Counted from the first letter of the stretch, positions 35,425 through 44,643 are shown. The stretch is 64,000 nucleotides of DNA from Neoaquamicrobium sediminum (GCF_013240295.1 NZ_JABETK010000001.1:1240001-1304000); one strand, 5' to 3'. The notes: generated by a model from the letters alone, not told the origin. Program-made: numbers and translations.

Positions 35425-35970
35425 ATGGCCAAAATAGGGTACGCCCGCGTCAGCACGACTGACCAAGATCTGGAAACACAGCTTGCCCGACTTCGCGGCG
35501 AAGGTTGCGAGGTCGTTCGTGCAGAGAAAGTATCCGGCGCGTCGAGGGAGGGGCGGCGCGAGTTAGAAGCGATCATAGCCTTTCTGCGTCCCAAAGGCAG
35601 CGGTAGCGTCTACGTCGACGGCACCTTGGATGACGTCAAAGTAAACATTTCCGGCTCAGGCGACACGGAGCTGAGGGGCCTCACCGCCAAGTCGGTGCAG
35701 TTGGAAATCCGTGGCAGCGGGAGTGTCTCGGCAAACGGCACAGCCGATGCCGTTGATGTGAACATCTCCGGTTCGGGCGACGCTGCGTTGAGAAAGCTGA
35801 CCGCCAAATCCGTGCGGGTAAACATTCAAGGCAGCGGCGACGCCAGCCTGACAGCGCAGGTCGATGCTGACGTGTTCATATCCGGAAGCGGCGATGTCGA
35901 ACTGTCGGGCGGCCCCGTCATGCGGCGCTCCGAGGTCAGAGGCAGCGGCAGCATCCGGCAGGTGCCCTGA
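35425..35970 (+). CDS. chimeric ORF: serine recombinase N-terminus joined to GIN/DUF2807-type domain
   Basis: Residues 1-55 (MAKIGYARVSTTDQDLETQL, catalytic Ser in RVST) match the start of resolvase/invertase family recombinases up to LEAIIAFLR. Immediately after, the frame continues as PKGSGSVYVDGTLDDVKVNI with repeated SGSGD beta-helix units to the stop, as in head-GIN/DUF2807 proteins that are normally exported. The recombinase lacks most of its catalytic and all of its DNA-binding domain, and the GIN part lacks its signal peptide. The join near 35590 is probably a recombination scar. Good ribosome site GAGGTGA. Confidence 0.82.
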   Translation: MAKIGYARVSTTDQDLETQLARLRGEGCEVVRAEKVSGASREGRRELEAIIAFLRPKGSGSVYVDGTLDDVKVNISGSGDTELRGLTAKSVQLEIRGSGSVSANGTADAVDVNISGSGDAALRKLTAKSVRVNIQGSGDASLTAQVDADVFISGSGDVELSGGPVMRRSEVRGSGSIRQVP

Positions 35971-36141
35971 ACAATGGCAGACGGCGGGTGACGCTTGCCA
36001 GCGCCACCCGTGTCGACCAGCTTCTCTCCGCACTTCGCCAATGCTCTCCGATGCACCGGGTTAACAAGTCGGTTAACGAACGCTTAGGGCGGTCGTGACA
36101 ATGGTAACGGCGTGGCGGGCAACCTCACGAACGAGGACGAG

Positions 36142-36336
36142 ATGACCGCGAAGCCCAGAAGCAAACCCAAGGATACGTCGAGGGCTCAGAATCAGGGGCC
36201 TACCGTCGACCTGTTCGATCCCTTCGAGCGGATGTTCCGGCATCGGAGCTGGATAGACTCCTATGCCGGCTTTGCAGAGGTGTCGGATTTCAGCGCTTTC
36301 TCAGACGCAGGCAGAGAGCTGAAAGAACGCAAATAA
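36142..36336 (+). CDS. hypothetical protein, 64 residues
   Basis: Short polar protein: MTAKPRSKPKDTSRAQNQGP then VDLFDPFERMFRHRSWIDSY and FSAFSDAGRELKERK. ATG 36142 has GAGGACGAG upstream; a GTG at 36112 would add ten residues. No family recognised. Convergent with the SDR gene, 24 bases between the stops. Confidence 0.5.
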   Translation: MTAKPRSKPKDTSRAQNQGPTVDLFDPFERMFRHRSWIDSYAGFAEVSDFSAFSDAGRELKERK

Positions 36337-36360
36337 CTCCGCCGAAGCGTCGGATGCCGC

Positions 36361-37120
36361 TTATTGCGGCGCGCTGATCTTCTGGCCGAGACCGCCATCG
36401 ACCGCGAGCTTCGCCCCGGTGGTGTAGGTCGCCTCGAACGCAAGAAAGACGACCGCGCGCGCCACCTCTTCCGCAGCACCGTTGCGCTTCATCGGCGTGA
36501 CGGCGTTGCCGACCTCGTGGAAGGCCCTGCGCTCCTCATCCGACATGCCGGCGACGCCCGCAGTGGGCGTGTCGATGAAACCGGGGCTGACCACGTTGAC
36601 GCGTATGCCACGCGGGAGGAGCTCTGCCGCCAGGCCCGAGGCAAACGATCGAAGCGCAGCCTTGGTAGCGCTGTAGACGCTCATGCCGGGCTCCCCGCCT
36701 TCATCGGCGACGGATGACGTCACGACGATCGCGCCGCCTTCGCGGATCAAAGGCGCTAGTCGCTGGATCGTGAAGAACGCCCCCTTGGTGTTGACCGTGA
36801 ACTGGCGGTCGTAAGACGCCTCAGTCACCTGCTCGAACGGCTCGAGTTCCGCAAGCCCGGCGTTGACATGCAGGAGGTCGATCGTGCCGAGCTTCTCGCG
36901 CACAGTGTCGCCCAGCCGGGCAATATCGCCCATGTCGGCGATGTTCGAACGGGCGGCGTGCGCCTTGCCGCCGAGTTCGGCGAGCGCTGCCTGCAGGGTT
37001 CTGCTCATTGCGGCTGGTGATCAGCACGCTGGCGCCTTCCGCAGCCAGCAGCCTGGCGGTGGCGAGCCCCATGCCATGGCTGCCGCCGATAATGACCGCA
37101 TTCTTCTCAGTATATCGCAT
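36361..37120 (-). CDS. SDR-family oxidoreductase (frameshifted as given)
   Basis: Short-chain dehydrogenase of about 252 residues. The NAD(P) loop [15 protein letters not shown] near the N-terminus, [27 protein letters not shown] and the catalytic pair in [19 protein letters not shown] (Tyr, Lys) are intact, with [16 protein letters not shown] after them. The frame breaks after ITSRNEQN: one C too many (GGG run 36996-36998 on the plus strand) separates it from [15 protein letters not shown]. Removing it restores the gene. Substrate unknown; alone on its strand. Confidence 0.87.
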
Positions 37121-37315
37121 TGCCTTGCCTCATATATTGCTGCGCGGTTGATCCGCGACCTATGTGGCAATGTGGACGCCCGGTTGAAATCCGTCATATC
37201 GGCGACCTTTCATCCACATACGTGGACGATCGATGAGGATGAGCTGCCGTGTCTCGCTTGCCTGGCAGGACCGCGCGTGCAAAGCAGCCGGTTCGAGCCG
37301 ATCCGGGAAAGAACC

Positions 37316-38044
37316 ATGGCACAGAACATCTATGACAACGCCGATTTCTTCGGCGGCTATTCGCAACTTCCGCGGCAGACTCACGGGCTCGCGGGCGCGC
37401 CCGAATGGCCTGTGGTGAGGGGGATGATTCCAGACCTTTCAGGCAAGCGCGCCATCGATCTCGGCTGCGGGTTTGGCTGGGTTTCACGCTGGATGCGGGA
37501 AAACGGGGCCGCCAGCGTGCGCGGCTACGACGTTTCGACCAACATGATCGCCCGCGCCCGAGCCGATACTAACGATGTTGCCATCGACTATGTCATCGCC
37601 GACCTCGAGACACTGGAACTGCCGGAAGCGTCATGCGATTTCGCGTTCAGCTCGCTGACGTTCCATTATGTCGAGGATTTTGCGCGCCTGTCGCGGACGG
37701 TGCATGGAGCGCTCACTGCCGGGTCGTGGTTCGTATTCACGATCGAGCACCCGATCTTCATGGCCGCCACGCATCCACACTGGATCGAGGACGAGGACGG
37801 TCGCAAGACCTGGCCCGTCAATCGCTACGCCATCGAGGGCGAACGGCGGACCGACTGGTTTGCCAAGGGCGTGGTGAAGCATCACCGGACCATGGCAACG
37901 ACCCTGAACACGCTGATCGAAGCAGGCTTTTCGATCTGCTGGGTCGCCGAGTTCGCGCCTTCGGCGGAACAGGTCAGGGAACAGCCGGCGCTGGCCGAGG
38001 AACTCGAACGCCCGATGATCCTGATGATCGCCGCGCAGCGCTGA
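37316..38044 (+). CDS. class I SAM-dependent methyltransferase
   Basis: 242-residue methyltransferase from the ATG at 37316 (MAQNIYDNADFFGGYSQLPR), with GGGAAAG upstream. Motif I is AIDLGCGFGWVSRWM, motif II YDVSTNMIARARA, and the acidic strand YVIADLETLEL precedes FSSLTFHYVEDFARL. The C-terminal RTMATTLNTLIEAGFSICWV matches Methyltransf_11/25 proteins acting on small molecules. The substrate is unknown. Convergent with the amidohydrolase gene 15 bases on. Confidence 0.88.
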   Translation: MAQNIYDNADFFGGYSQLPRQTHGLAGAPEWPVVRGMIPDLSGKRAIDLGCGFGWVSRWMRENGAASVRGYDVSTNMIARARADTNDVAIDYVIADLETLELPEASCDFAFSSLTFHYVEDFARLSRTVHGALTAGSWFVFTIEHPIFMAATHPHWIEDEDGRKTWPVNRYAIEGERRTDWFAKGVVKHHRTMATTLNTLIEAGFSICWVAEFAPSAEQVREQPALAEELERPMILMIAAQR

Positions 38045-38059
38045 GCAATTCAGCAAACC

Positions 38060-39271
38060 TCAGCACGAACAGCGGCCGTGGCCGCCGAGGAGGAACGGCT
38101 CCTCGAAGGGGCGGCGCGCGACTTCCATCTCGCGCCCGCCCAGATAGACGGCCATAGGCTGCAGAAGCGTCGAGCCCTGTCGGGTCTTGCCCTCGACATC
38201 GGCAAAGACGTAGTCGCTGTCGACCTGGCGAAGGACGGTGATGTCGGCAGGCGCGCCGACCCCAAGATGCCCAAGCTCCGGATGCCGGATGGCAAGGGCG
38301 GGCCGGCTGGTCGACATGCCGATGACCTGCGACAGCGTCAGGCCGCAATTGAGCAGCTTGCTCATCGTGTGCAGGAGATCGTAGCCAGGGCCTTCGACCG
38401 CGATCACATGCACGTCCGAGGAAATGAGGTCCGGCAGGAAACCGTCCCGTAGCGCGGCCTCGGCCGTATCGTAGCCGAACGCGCCCATGCCATGCGCGAT
38501 GTCGAAGAGCACGCCACGCTCGCGCGCATCCAGTAGCGCCTGCATCACCTTGCCGTCCGGCCCAAGCGCGGAGTTCGGCTCCGGCCGGTAGCAATGGGTG
38601 AGGATGTCGCCGGGCCGCAGCATGGAGACGACATCGGCATAGCTCGGCGGCGCGGTTCCGATATGGGTCATCAACGGCAGGCCGACGGCGTCGGCCGCCT
38701 CAAGCGCGAGTTCCAGTGCGCCAAGGCCAAGTTCGCCCGTCACAGGACCGCCGATCCGCACCTTGACGCCGACGATGCGGTCGCGGTTTGCCTCGACCTT
38801 GGCGGCGCACCGGTCGACCGGCAGCATCTCGCGCAGCGTCGCCTCGCCGATGAACAGTCCCTTGTCGAAGCCGAAGATGCCGGGAAAGGAGATGTTGAGG
38901 AACGCGAATATCCGATAGGGCGAATGCGCCATCACATAGTCGCGGAAGCCGTCATAGTTGCCGGCGCCGGCGCTGCCGGCATCGACCATCGTGGTCACCG
39001 CCGAGCGGCGGGCGATGAAGCCGGGATCGACGCTCAGCGACGTCGCCTTGTGATAGACGTGGGTGTGGATGTCGATGAGGCCGGGGGCCACGATCGAACC
39101 ACTCACGTCCTCGACACGGCGCGCGCCTGCGGCGAGGTTTTCGCCGACTGCGGCGATGCGGCCATCCTTGACCGCGACATCCATGACGCCATCGACGCCG
39201 TTGCGCTCGTCGAGCACACGACCGCCGGCAAGAACAAGGTCGAAGGCCTGGGCGGCCGCCGGCTCACTCAT
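38060..39271 (-). CDS. amidohydrolase/deacetylase family metallohydrolase
   Basis: 403-residue TIM-barrel amidohydrolase of the dihydroorotase-like type. The metal centre is visible: IDIHTHVYHKAT (HxH), the likely carbamylated Lys in GVKVRIGGPV, THIGTAPP and THCYRP (His ligands) and ISSDVHVI (Asp). Related proteins are annotated as N-acyl-amino-acid or amino-sugar deacetylases. It is the last gene of the leftward set headed by the ABC importer, 57 bases after the Gfo/Idh gene. The substrate is not known. Confidence 0.88.
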   Translation of the reverse strand: MSEPAAAQAFDLVLAGGRVLDERNGVDGVMDVAVKDGRIAAVGENLAAGARRVEDVSGSIVAPGLIDIHTHVYHKATSLSVDPGFIARRSAVTTMVDAGSAGAGNYDGFRDYVMAHSPYRIFAFLNISFPGIFGFDKGLFIGEATLREMLPVDRCAAKVEANRDRIVGVKVRIGGPVTGELGLGALELALEAADAVGLPLMTHIGTAPPSYADVVSMLRPGDILTHCYRPEPNSALGPDGKVMQALLDARERGVLFDIAHGMGAFGYDTAEAALRDGFLPDLISSDVHVIAVEGPGYDLLHTMSKLLNCGLTLSQVIGMSTSRPALAIRHPELGHLGVGAPADITVLRQVDSDYVFADVEGKTRQGSTLLQPMAVYLGGREMEVARRPFEEPFLLGGHGRCSC

Positions 39272-39328
39272 CGGGTTTCTCCGGTTGCTTGGGCCGGCAT
39301 CGCGCCCGCTCTGACCTTTGTCATCAAC

Positions 39329-40414
39329 TCACGCGAGTTCGATGGCCCGCTTTTCGTGGATGGACTGCTCTGCCGCGAGCACGATGCGCAGACTGTTGAC
39401 GGCGGCGTCCATGGACTCGCTCAGGTCAAGGTCCTCACGGATCGCCTTGAGGAAGAATTCCTGCTCGCGGTCGCACAGGTCCTGGTGACCGGGCTCGTCC
39501 TCCATGTTGAACATCTCGTCCTTCTTGACGAAGTTCTTGTCGGGGCCGACCTCGGCATGGTGGTAGCGGATCGCGTCGGTCTTGGTATGGCGGTCGATGT
39601 CGGCCGAATCCGAGATGTCCGCAAGCTGGTCCTTGCCCTCGGAATGGCCGGGCACGATCGAGACCGCGCCGCGCGGGCCGACGACGTCCTTCACGAAGAA
39701 GGCTTCCTCGCTCATCATCGGTCCCCAGCCGGCTTCGTACCAGCCGACCGAACCGTCATCGAACGTCACGTGAAGATGGCCGTAATTCTGCTTGGCGGCG
39801 TCATCCCACAGCTTGGCGCCGATGCCATGCACGCGCACGGGCTTGGCCTCGGTGAGCTGGCACATCACGTCCACGTAATGCACGCCGCAATCGACGATCG
39901 GAATGAGGCTGTCGATCAGGTTCTTGTGCCAGCTCCACGCCGGGCCGTTGCTCTGCTGGTTGAGGTTGAGCCGCATGACCAGCGGCTTGCCCAGCGTCTT
40001 GCCGAGTTCGATGAACTTCATCCAGCTCGGGTGAACGCGCAGGATGTAGCCCAGCACCAGCTTGCGGTTCTTCTCGCGCGCGAACTTCACCACCGCCTCG
40101 GCATCCTCGATGTTGGTCGCCAGCGGCTTTTCCATGAAGACATGCGCACCGGCGTTCATCGCCTTGATCGCGTATTCGGCATGGGTGTTTGGCCAGCTGT
40201 TGATCGAAACCGCATCGGGCCTCGTCGCCTTCAGGGCCTCGTCATAATCCTCGAAGAGCGGATAGCCCTTGAGCTCGTCGGGTATCGGCTTCGACTTGAT
40301 CGAACGGCTCATGATGCCCACGATCTCGAAGCCCGGATTACGATGGTAGGCGCTGGCGTGCGACGCACCCATATTGCCAAGCCCAACCACTAGTACCTTA
40401 ACCGCGTCGGCCAT
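39329..40414 (-). CDS. Gfo/Idh/MocA family oxidoreductase
   Basis: 361-residue NAD(P)-dependent dehydrogenase. The Rossmann start VLVVGLGNMGASHASAYHRN and the family motif FMEKPLATNIEDAEAVV (EKP lysine) are present, followed by VLGYILRVHPSW and the C-terminal alpha/beta domain with a likely catalytic DCGVHYVDVM (Asp, His). Substrates in the family are sugars, inositols and derivatives. It lies between the binding-protein gene and the amidohydrolase gene, indicating a catabolic step on the imported compound. Confidence 0.9.
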   Translation of the reverse strand: MADAVKVLVVGLGNMGASHASAYHRNPGFEIVGIMSRSIKSKPIPDELKGYPLFEDYDEALKATRPDAVSINSWPNTHAEYAIKAMNAGAHVFMEKPLATNIEDAEAVVKFAREKNRKLVLGYILRVHPSWMKFIELGKTLGKPLVMRLNLNQQSNGPAWSWHKNLIDSLIPIVDCGVHYVDVMCQLTEAKPVRVHGIGAKLWDDAAKQNYGHLHVTFDDGSVGWYEAGWGPMMSEEAFFVKDVVGPRGAVSIVPGHSEGKDQLADISDSADIDRHTKTDAIRYHHAEVGPDKNFVKKDEMFNMEDEPGHQDLCDREQEFFLKAIREDLDLSESMDAAVNSLRIVLAAEQSIHEKRAIELA

Positions 40415-40445
40415 GCCGCCCTCCCAAATCTACGTGTCGTGTGGC

Positions 40446-40467
40446 GCGGGCGGCAAATGCCGCCCGC
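40446..40467 (-). other. intercistronic hairpin
   Basis: A 10-bp perfect stem (GCGGGCGGCA with TGCCGCCCGC) closes over two bases, between the binding-protein stop and the Gfo/Idh start. No T tract follows, so it more likely stabilises the upstream message for high binding-protein output than terminates it. Confidence 0.6.
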
Positions 40468-40490
40468 CGAACTTCTCTTCGATGCCGTGC

Positions 40491-41654
40491 TCAGCCCGGC
40501 ACTGCCTGGGCGTAGAGCCCGGCCTTGACCTTCTCGACGTCGATCGCGGCGAAAGCCTCGGTCAACTCGTAGGCATCGGCATCGGCCTTGACCTTGTCGT
40601 GGTCGAAATCGTTGGCCGCTTCGATGCAGGCGTTGGAGCAGACGTCCTCAGCCTTCACCGGCGAGCTGATCTGGCCGAGCTTGTGGATCTCGTCGAAGAA
40701 GGTCTGCCAGGCGGCCATGTCGTGATCGCCCCAGCCGGCGCGCTTGTCCATGTCGCCACGGAAGACGTTGATCTGCTGGAGGATCGAGGTCACGCCGAGT
40801 TCAGGCCCGATATTGCTCGCCAGTGTCGGGAACTGTTCGAACACGGCCTCGACCGCAGCGCGGGGGTTCTGGTAGCCGAACTCGAGACCCATTGCCCAGG
40901 CACGCAGATACTTGTCGAGGAAGGCTTTCCTGTCTGGATCCTCCAGATCGGCGGCACGCACCACGAAGGTGTTTGCAAAGAGCGGCGAATGCTGGACGCC
41001 GAGCCAGTATTCGAAATCGAGCCCGGTTCCGATCCACTCCGCACGCAGGCCTTCCCAGCCCAGCGCGGCGTCGCCCTGCCCCGCCTTGAGCGCCGTGGCC
41101 CAGGTCGGCCAACCCGCCTCGACATACTTCACCTTGCTGACGTCGACGCCTTGCACAGCGAGCATCGGATCGACGATCGACTGCCATGCGGCGGACCCGA
41201 GAAGGATCGTCTTGCCTTCGAGCGTCTTGAGATCGTTGGTGCCCTCGCCCTTGCGGAACGCCAGGCTGAACGTGTCCTTGGCGCCCATATGGAAGGCGGA
41301 TTTGAGCTTCATGCCGTTTTCGAGCGCAAAGGAAAAGACGCCCGGAGACGGGAAGCCCATGTCGGCCTGACCGACGTCGACGAACTTCACCGTGGCAGTA
41401 CCGTCCGACGGCCCGGGCTGCATGTCGGTCTCCACGCCGAGATCGTCGAAGTAGCCCATCTTCTTGCCGATCCAGTACGGATAGTCGTCGAGCACCTCAA
41501 GGGTGCCGCGCGGCGAGATCCAGGTGAACTTCGAATAGGGTTCCGCGACAGCACGCCCAAGCGTGCCCAGCGAGCTGGCGGTGACGACGCCGGCGGCTGA
41601 GACCTGCAGGAAGGTGCGGCGACTGAGATTGCCTGACATCGAGAGCTTGTTCAT
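40491..41654 (-). CDS. ABC transporter substrate-binding protein (NMT1/nitrate-sulfonate type)
   Basis: 387-residue exported binding protein. ATG 41654 gives MNKLSMSGNLSRRTFLQVSA, a twin-arginine signal (SRRTFLQ). The mature part shows WIGKKMGYFDDLGVETDMQ, FVDVGQADMGFPSPGVF and LGSAAWQSIVDPMLAVQGVD, typical of the SsuA/NMT1-like cluster. Folding before export suggests cofactor-free but fast-folding or ligand-loaded protein. With the downstream permease and ATPase genes (transcribed first) it forms a complete importer. The ligand is unknown. Confidence 0.9.
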   Translation of the reverse strand: MNKLSMSGNLSRRTFLQVSAAGVVTASSLGTLGRAVAEPYSKFTWISPRGTLEVLDDYPYWIGKKMGYFDDLGVETDMQPGPSDGTATVKFVDVGQADMGFPSPGVFSFALENGMKLKSAFHMGAKDTFSLAFRKGEGTNDLKTLEGKTILLGSAAWQSIVDPMLAVQGVDVSKVKYVEAGWPTWATALKAGQGDAALGWEGLRAEWIGTGLDFEYWLGVQHSPLFANTFVVRAADLEDPDRKAFLDKYLRAWAMGLEFGYQNPRAAVEAVFEQFPTLASNIGPELGVTSILQQINVFRGDMDKRAGWGDHDMAAWQTFFDEIHKLGQISSPVKAEDVCSNACIEAANDFDHDKVKADADAYELTEAFAAIDVEKVKAGLYAQAVPG

Positions 41655-41727
41655 TGCTTTTCCCCTGTTGATGGAACGTTGCGTTGTTCCCGTTCCCGGC
41701 GCCAATCCTCCCGGCGCCGGATTTCGA

Positions 41728-42570
41728 TCAGGCTTCCCAGCTCGCGAACTTCTTTCCCATCAGGAAGAAGAAGACGTAGATGAGGATGCCCAGAATGGAG
41801 AGGATCAGGACCACCGCGAAGAATTGCGGCATCTGGATCATCGACGAATAGGATGTGAGGCGGTTGCCGAGGCCGAAGCCGCCGCCGACCATTTCGGCGC
41901 CCACGGCCGTGAGCAGGCCGAAGATCGATCCGACCATCAGGCCGACGAAGATCATCGGCAGCGCCATCGGGGCGCGCACCTTCCAGAATATCTGCGTGGA
42001 CGCCCCGTAGGAGCGCGCCAGCGCGATCTTGGCCTGGTCGACACGGCGGAAACCGGTCGCGGCGTTGATCATAACCATGGGGCCGGAGGCGAGCGCGACC
42101 GCGATGATGCGGGGCTCGTAGCCGAAGCCGAAGCGCAGGATCAGCAGCGGCACCAGCGCCAGCATCGGGGTTGTGACCAGCAGCAGGATGTAGGGCGTGA
42201 CGATCTTTTCGGCGAAAGGAAACTGCGTGATGACGGCCGCCAGGATCAGGCCGACAGAAGCACCGATGGCGAAACCGCCAAATAGCTCGACGAGCGTGTG
42301 GCCAAGATGCGGCGCGATCAGCGGAAACTCGGTGACCAGAGCGACCGCGATCTCGCTCGGCTTGGGCAGCACATACTGGGGCACGGCGAAGATGTTCAGC
42401 AGCGCCTCTGTGCCGCCGATGACGATGACCGCCACCAGTACGATCGCCACGACCTCGCGCACCGACTTGATACCGGGGCCGGAGGTGAGCGCGGACATGT
42501 TGGTGATGCCAACATCGCTGGCGCCGGCGCCCTTGGACTCGAATTCGGGAATGGCGTCGGTCTCGCTCAC
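41728..42570 (-). CDS. ABC transporter permease (SsuC/TauC-like)
   Basis: 280-residue inner-membrane protein with about six helices. The cytoplasmic coupling loop reads VDQAKIALARSYGASTQIFWKVRAPMALPMI, the EAA-type motif that contacts the ATPase. Preceding segment LLVTTPMLALVPLLILRFGF is typical of nitrate/sulfonate/taurine permeases. It follows the ATPase gene by seven bases and precedes the binding-protein gene by 73 bases. Confidence 0.92.
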   Translation of the reverse strand: MSETDAIPEFESKGAGASDVGITNMSALTSGPGIKSVREVVAIVLVAVIVIGGTEALLNIFAVPQYVLPKPSEIAVALVTEFPLIAPHLGHTLVELFGGFAIGASVGLILAAVITQFPFAEKIVTPYILLLVTTPMLALVPLLILRFGFGYEPRIIAVALASGPMVMINAATGFRRVDQAKIALARSYGASTQIFWKVRAPMALPMIFVGLMVGSIFGLLTAVGAEMVGGGFGLGNRLTSYSSMIQMPQFFAVVLILSILGILIYVFFFLMGKKFASWEA

Positions 42571-42577
42571 TGCTTCC

Positions 42578-43411
42578 TCACTCGGCTGCCCGGGCCGGCT
42601 GCGGCGACGCGGCCGTTCCGCCCTGCGGATAACGGCTCTGCCGCGCCCCGACGATTTCCATCTTGATCGTGTTCATCAGGTTGAAGACCTCGCTGCTCGT
42701 CATGATGTCGAGCGAGCGCGGCCTGGGAAACGGTATCTCGTGGATGCTCGCCACACGCCCTGGACGCGGGCTCATCACGACGACGCGGTCCGAAAGGAAG
42801 ATCGCCTCCTCGATCGAGTGCGTGATGAGGACGATGGTGGTGTGCGTATCCATCCATATCTCCTCGACGAGCCGGTTCATCTCCTCGCGGGTGAACGCGT
42901 CGAGCGCGCCGAAAGGCTCGTCCATGAGAAGCAGCGACGGCTTGTAGGAGAGCGCACGCACGAGCGCGGCGCGCTGCTGCATGCCGCCCGAAAGCTCGCG
43001 GGGATAGCGCCCGCCGAAACCGTCGAGCCCTACCCGGTGCAGCAGCTCATTGATCCACGCGCGGTCAGGCTTGGTACCCTTGATCTCGAAGGGGAAATTG
43101 ATGTTGGCGTCGAGGTCGCGCCAGGGCAGCAGATTGGCTTCCTGAAAGACCAGGCCGATCTCAGGATTGGGTCCGGTCACGGGCACGCCGTCCAGCAGAA
43201 CCTCGCCCGAGCTAAGCCCATGCAAGCCCGACATCGACCATAGAAGCGTGGTCTTCCCGCAACCGGACGGACCGACGATGGAGACGATTTCGCCGTCCAT
43301 GACGTCGAGCGAGCAACGGTCGATGGCGGTCAGATCGCCCGATCTCGTATTGTAGACCTTGGTCGCACCGGACACCCGGAGCTTGGGTTGCGTGGATTGC
43401 TTAGCCGTCAT
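42578..43411 (-). CDS. ABC transporter ATP-binding protein (SsuB/TauB-like)
   Basis: 277-residue ATPase. Start MTAKQSTQPKLRVSGATKVY is preferred. Walker A is GPSGCGKTT, the Q-loop FQEANLLPW, signature LSGGMQQRAALVRALSYKP, Walker B LLLMDEPFGALDAF and the switch His in LITHSIEEA. First gene of the leftward operon, facing the MurR/RpiR regulator over a 263-base region with two repeated operator-like sites. Confidence 0.94.
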   Translation of the reverse strand: MTAKQSTQPKLRVSGATKVYNTRSGDLTAIDRCSLDVMDGEIVSIVGPSGCGKTTLLWSMSGLHGLSSGEVLLDGVPVTGPNPEIGLVFQEANLLPWRDLDANINFPFEIKGTKPDRAWINELLHRVGLDGFGGRYPRELSGGMQQRAALVRALSYKPSLLLMDEPFGALDAFTREEMNRLVEEIWMDTHTTIVLITHSIEEAIFLSDRVVVMSPRPGRVASIHEIPFPRPRSLDIMTSSEVFNLMNTIKMEIVGARQSRYPQGGTAASPQPARAAE

Positions 43412-43475
43412 TCCGCCTCGCGCAGTCCCTTGCCGACAGGAGGCGGGCATTTTCATCTTACCCGCCCCTTTCTCG

Positions 43476-43494
43476 CAGTCTGTAACTATCCGAC
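43476..43494 (+). promoter_or_regulatory. operator-like repeat 1 (probable RpiR site)
   Basis: CAGTCTGTAACTATCCGAC matches repeat 2 at 16 of 19 positions and lies in the divergent region, near the ABC operon. Assigned to the adjacent MurR/RpiR regulator by position only. Confidence 0.5.
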
Positions 43495-43571
43495 TTTCCG
43501 AGTCAAGCGGCAAACATTATGCAGCGCATCACGTTTGAAACCCTGCGTAAGCCGTAGGTTTTGCTCTTGTT

Positions 43572-43590
43572 CAGTTTGTAACTTTCCTAC
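43572..43590 (+). promoter_or_regulatory. operator-like repeat 2 (probable RpiR site)
   Basis: CAGTTTGTAACTTTCCTAC, a direct copy of repeat 1, 96 bases away. It contains the imperfect dyad GTA(A)-N-TAC and lies about 85 bases before the regulator's ATG. Confidence 0.5.
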
Positions 43591-43674
43591 ATAATTCGAT
43601 CAAATTTCTGAGACGGCAACGCTTCTAGACATGTACAAAGGCCGCACTGAAGAACGGCTCGGCGAAGGACGCTC

Positions 43675-44643
43675 ATGACGGACGCAGAGATGGGACAGCC
43701 GCTCGATGAAGAGCGAGCCGCAAACGGAATACGGGATGAAACCGGTTCCGAACCCTATCTGCGGCCGGTGCCCGACATCCTGTCGCAGATAAAGGATTTC
43801 TACGGGGAGCTACGTCCCGCGGAACGGCGCGTGGCCGACGTGGTTCTCGCTGACGTCACCTTCTCGGTCGACGCATCGAACGCGGAGATCGCCAGGCGCG
43901 CGGACGTCAGCGAGCCGACCGTCACCCGCTTCTGCCGGGCCATCGGCTGCGAGGGTGTGCGCGATTTCAAGCTCAAGCTGGCGCAGAGCGTGGTGGTCGG
44001 ACGGCTCTACCTCTCGCCGCTGCCGCGCCCCGAATCCGGCGAGGATGGCTCGCCGCTCTGGAACGTCGTGTTCGGCGAGGCGCGCAACGCGCTAGCAGTG
44101 GTGGAACGCAGCCTCGACCCGGCCGACGTCATGCGGGCGGCGGAACTCGTTGCAAACGCCCATCAGGTGCTTGTGTTCGGGCTAGGCGGCAGCTCGACGG
44201 CGCTCGCGCAGGAAACGCAGAACCGGCTGTTTCGCTACGGCGTGGTCGTTTCCGCCCACTCCGACCCCTACGTCATGAAGATGACGGCTTCGACGCTTAA
44301 GCCCAACGATCTCGTCATCGCCATCTCCAGCACGGGACGGACGCGCGAGGTGATCGAGGCGGTCGCGCTGGCCAAGCACTACCGTGCGAAGACCCTCGCG
44401 CTGACGGCACCGGCGACCGATCTGGCAGGCGAGGTCGACCTGGCGCTGACCGCCGCCATTCCCGAATTTCCGGATCCGCTGAAGCCCACTGCCTCGCGCT
44501 ACGCATTTCTGGCGATCATCGATCTCCTGTCCACCGCAGTCGGCTACAGGCTGGATGCGGATGCGCGCGAGACGCTGCGGCGCATCAAATACACCGTCGT
44601 CAACCATCGCAAAGGCAGCGCCTCCGAACCGCTCGGAGACTGA
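43675..44643 (+). CDS. MurR/RpiR-family regulator with SIS domain
   Basis: 322-residue repressor or activator. The N-terminal HTH_6 domain spans about residues 35-110 (AERRVADVVLADVTFSVDAS, NAEIARRADVSEPTVTRFCR, GVRDFKLKLAQS). The SIS domain follows (VLVFGLGGSSTALAQETQNR, DLVIAISSTGRTREVIEAV), which in relatives binds phosphosugars. It probably controls both the ABC operon and the following FMO and kinase genes. A SIS ligand would fit a phosphorylated intermediate made by the BadF-type kinase. Confidence 0.92.
   Translation: MTDAEMGQPLDEERAANGIRDETGSEPYLRPVPDILSQIKDFYGELRPAERRVADVVLADVTFSVDASNAEIARRADVSEPTVTRFCRAIGCEGVRDFKLKLAQSVVVGRLYLSPLPRPESGEDGSPLWNVVFGEARNALAVVERSLDPADVMRAAELVANAHQVLVFGLGGSSTALAQETQNRLFRYGVVVSAHSDPYVMKMTASTLKPNDLVIAISSTGRTREVIEAVALAKHYRAKTLALTAPATDLAGEVDLALTAAIPEFPDPLKPTASRYAFLAIIDLLSTAVGYRLDADARETLRRIKYTVVNHRKGSASEPLGD

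Noticed and set aside
35118..35594. Leftward open frame across the recombinase fragment
   Set aside because: Antisense to a recognisable recombinase start; no motif and no start signal.
38594..40393. 600-codon open frame on the plus strand
   Set aside because: Lies opposite the amidohydrolase and Gfo/Idh genes, which carry clear motifs; low-complexity antisense translation.
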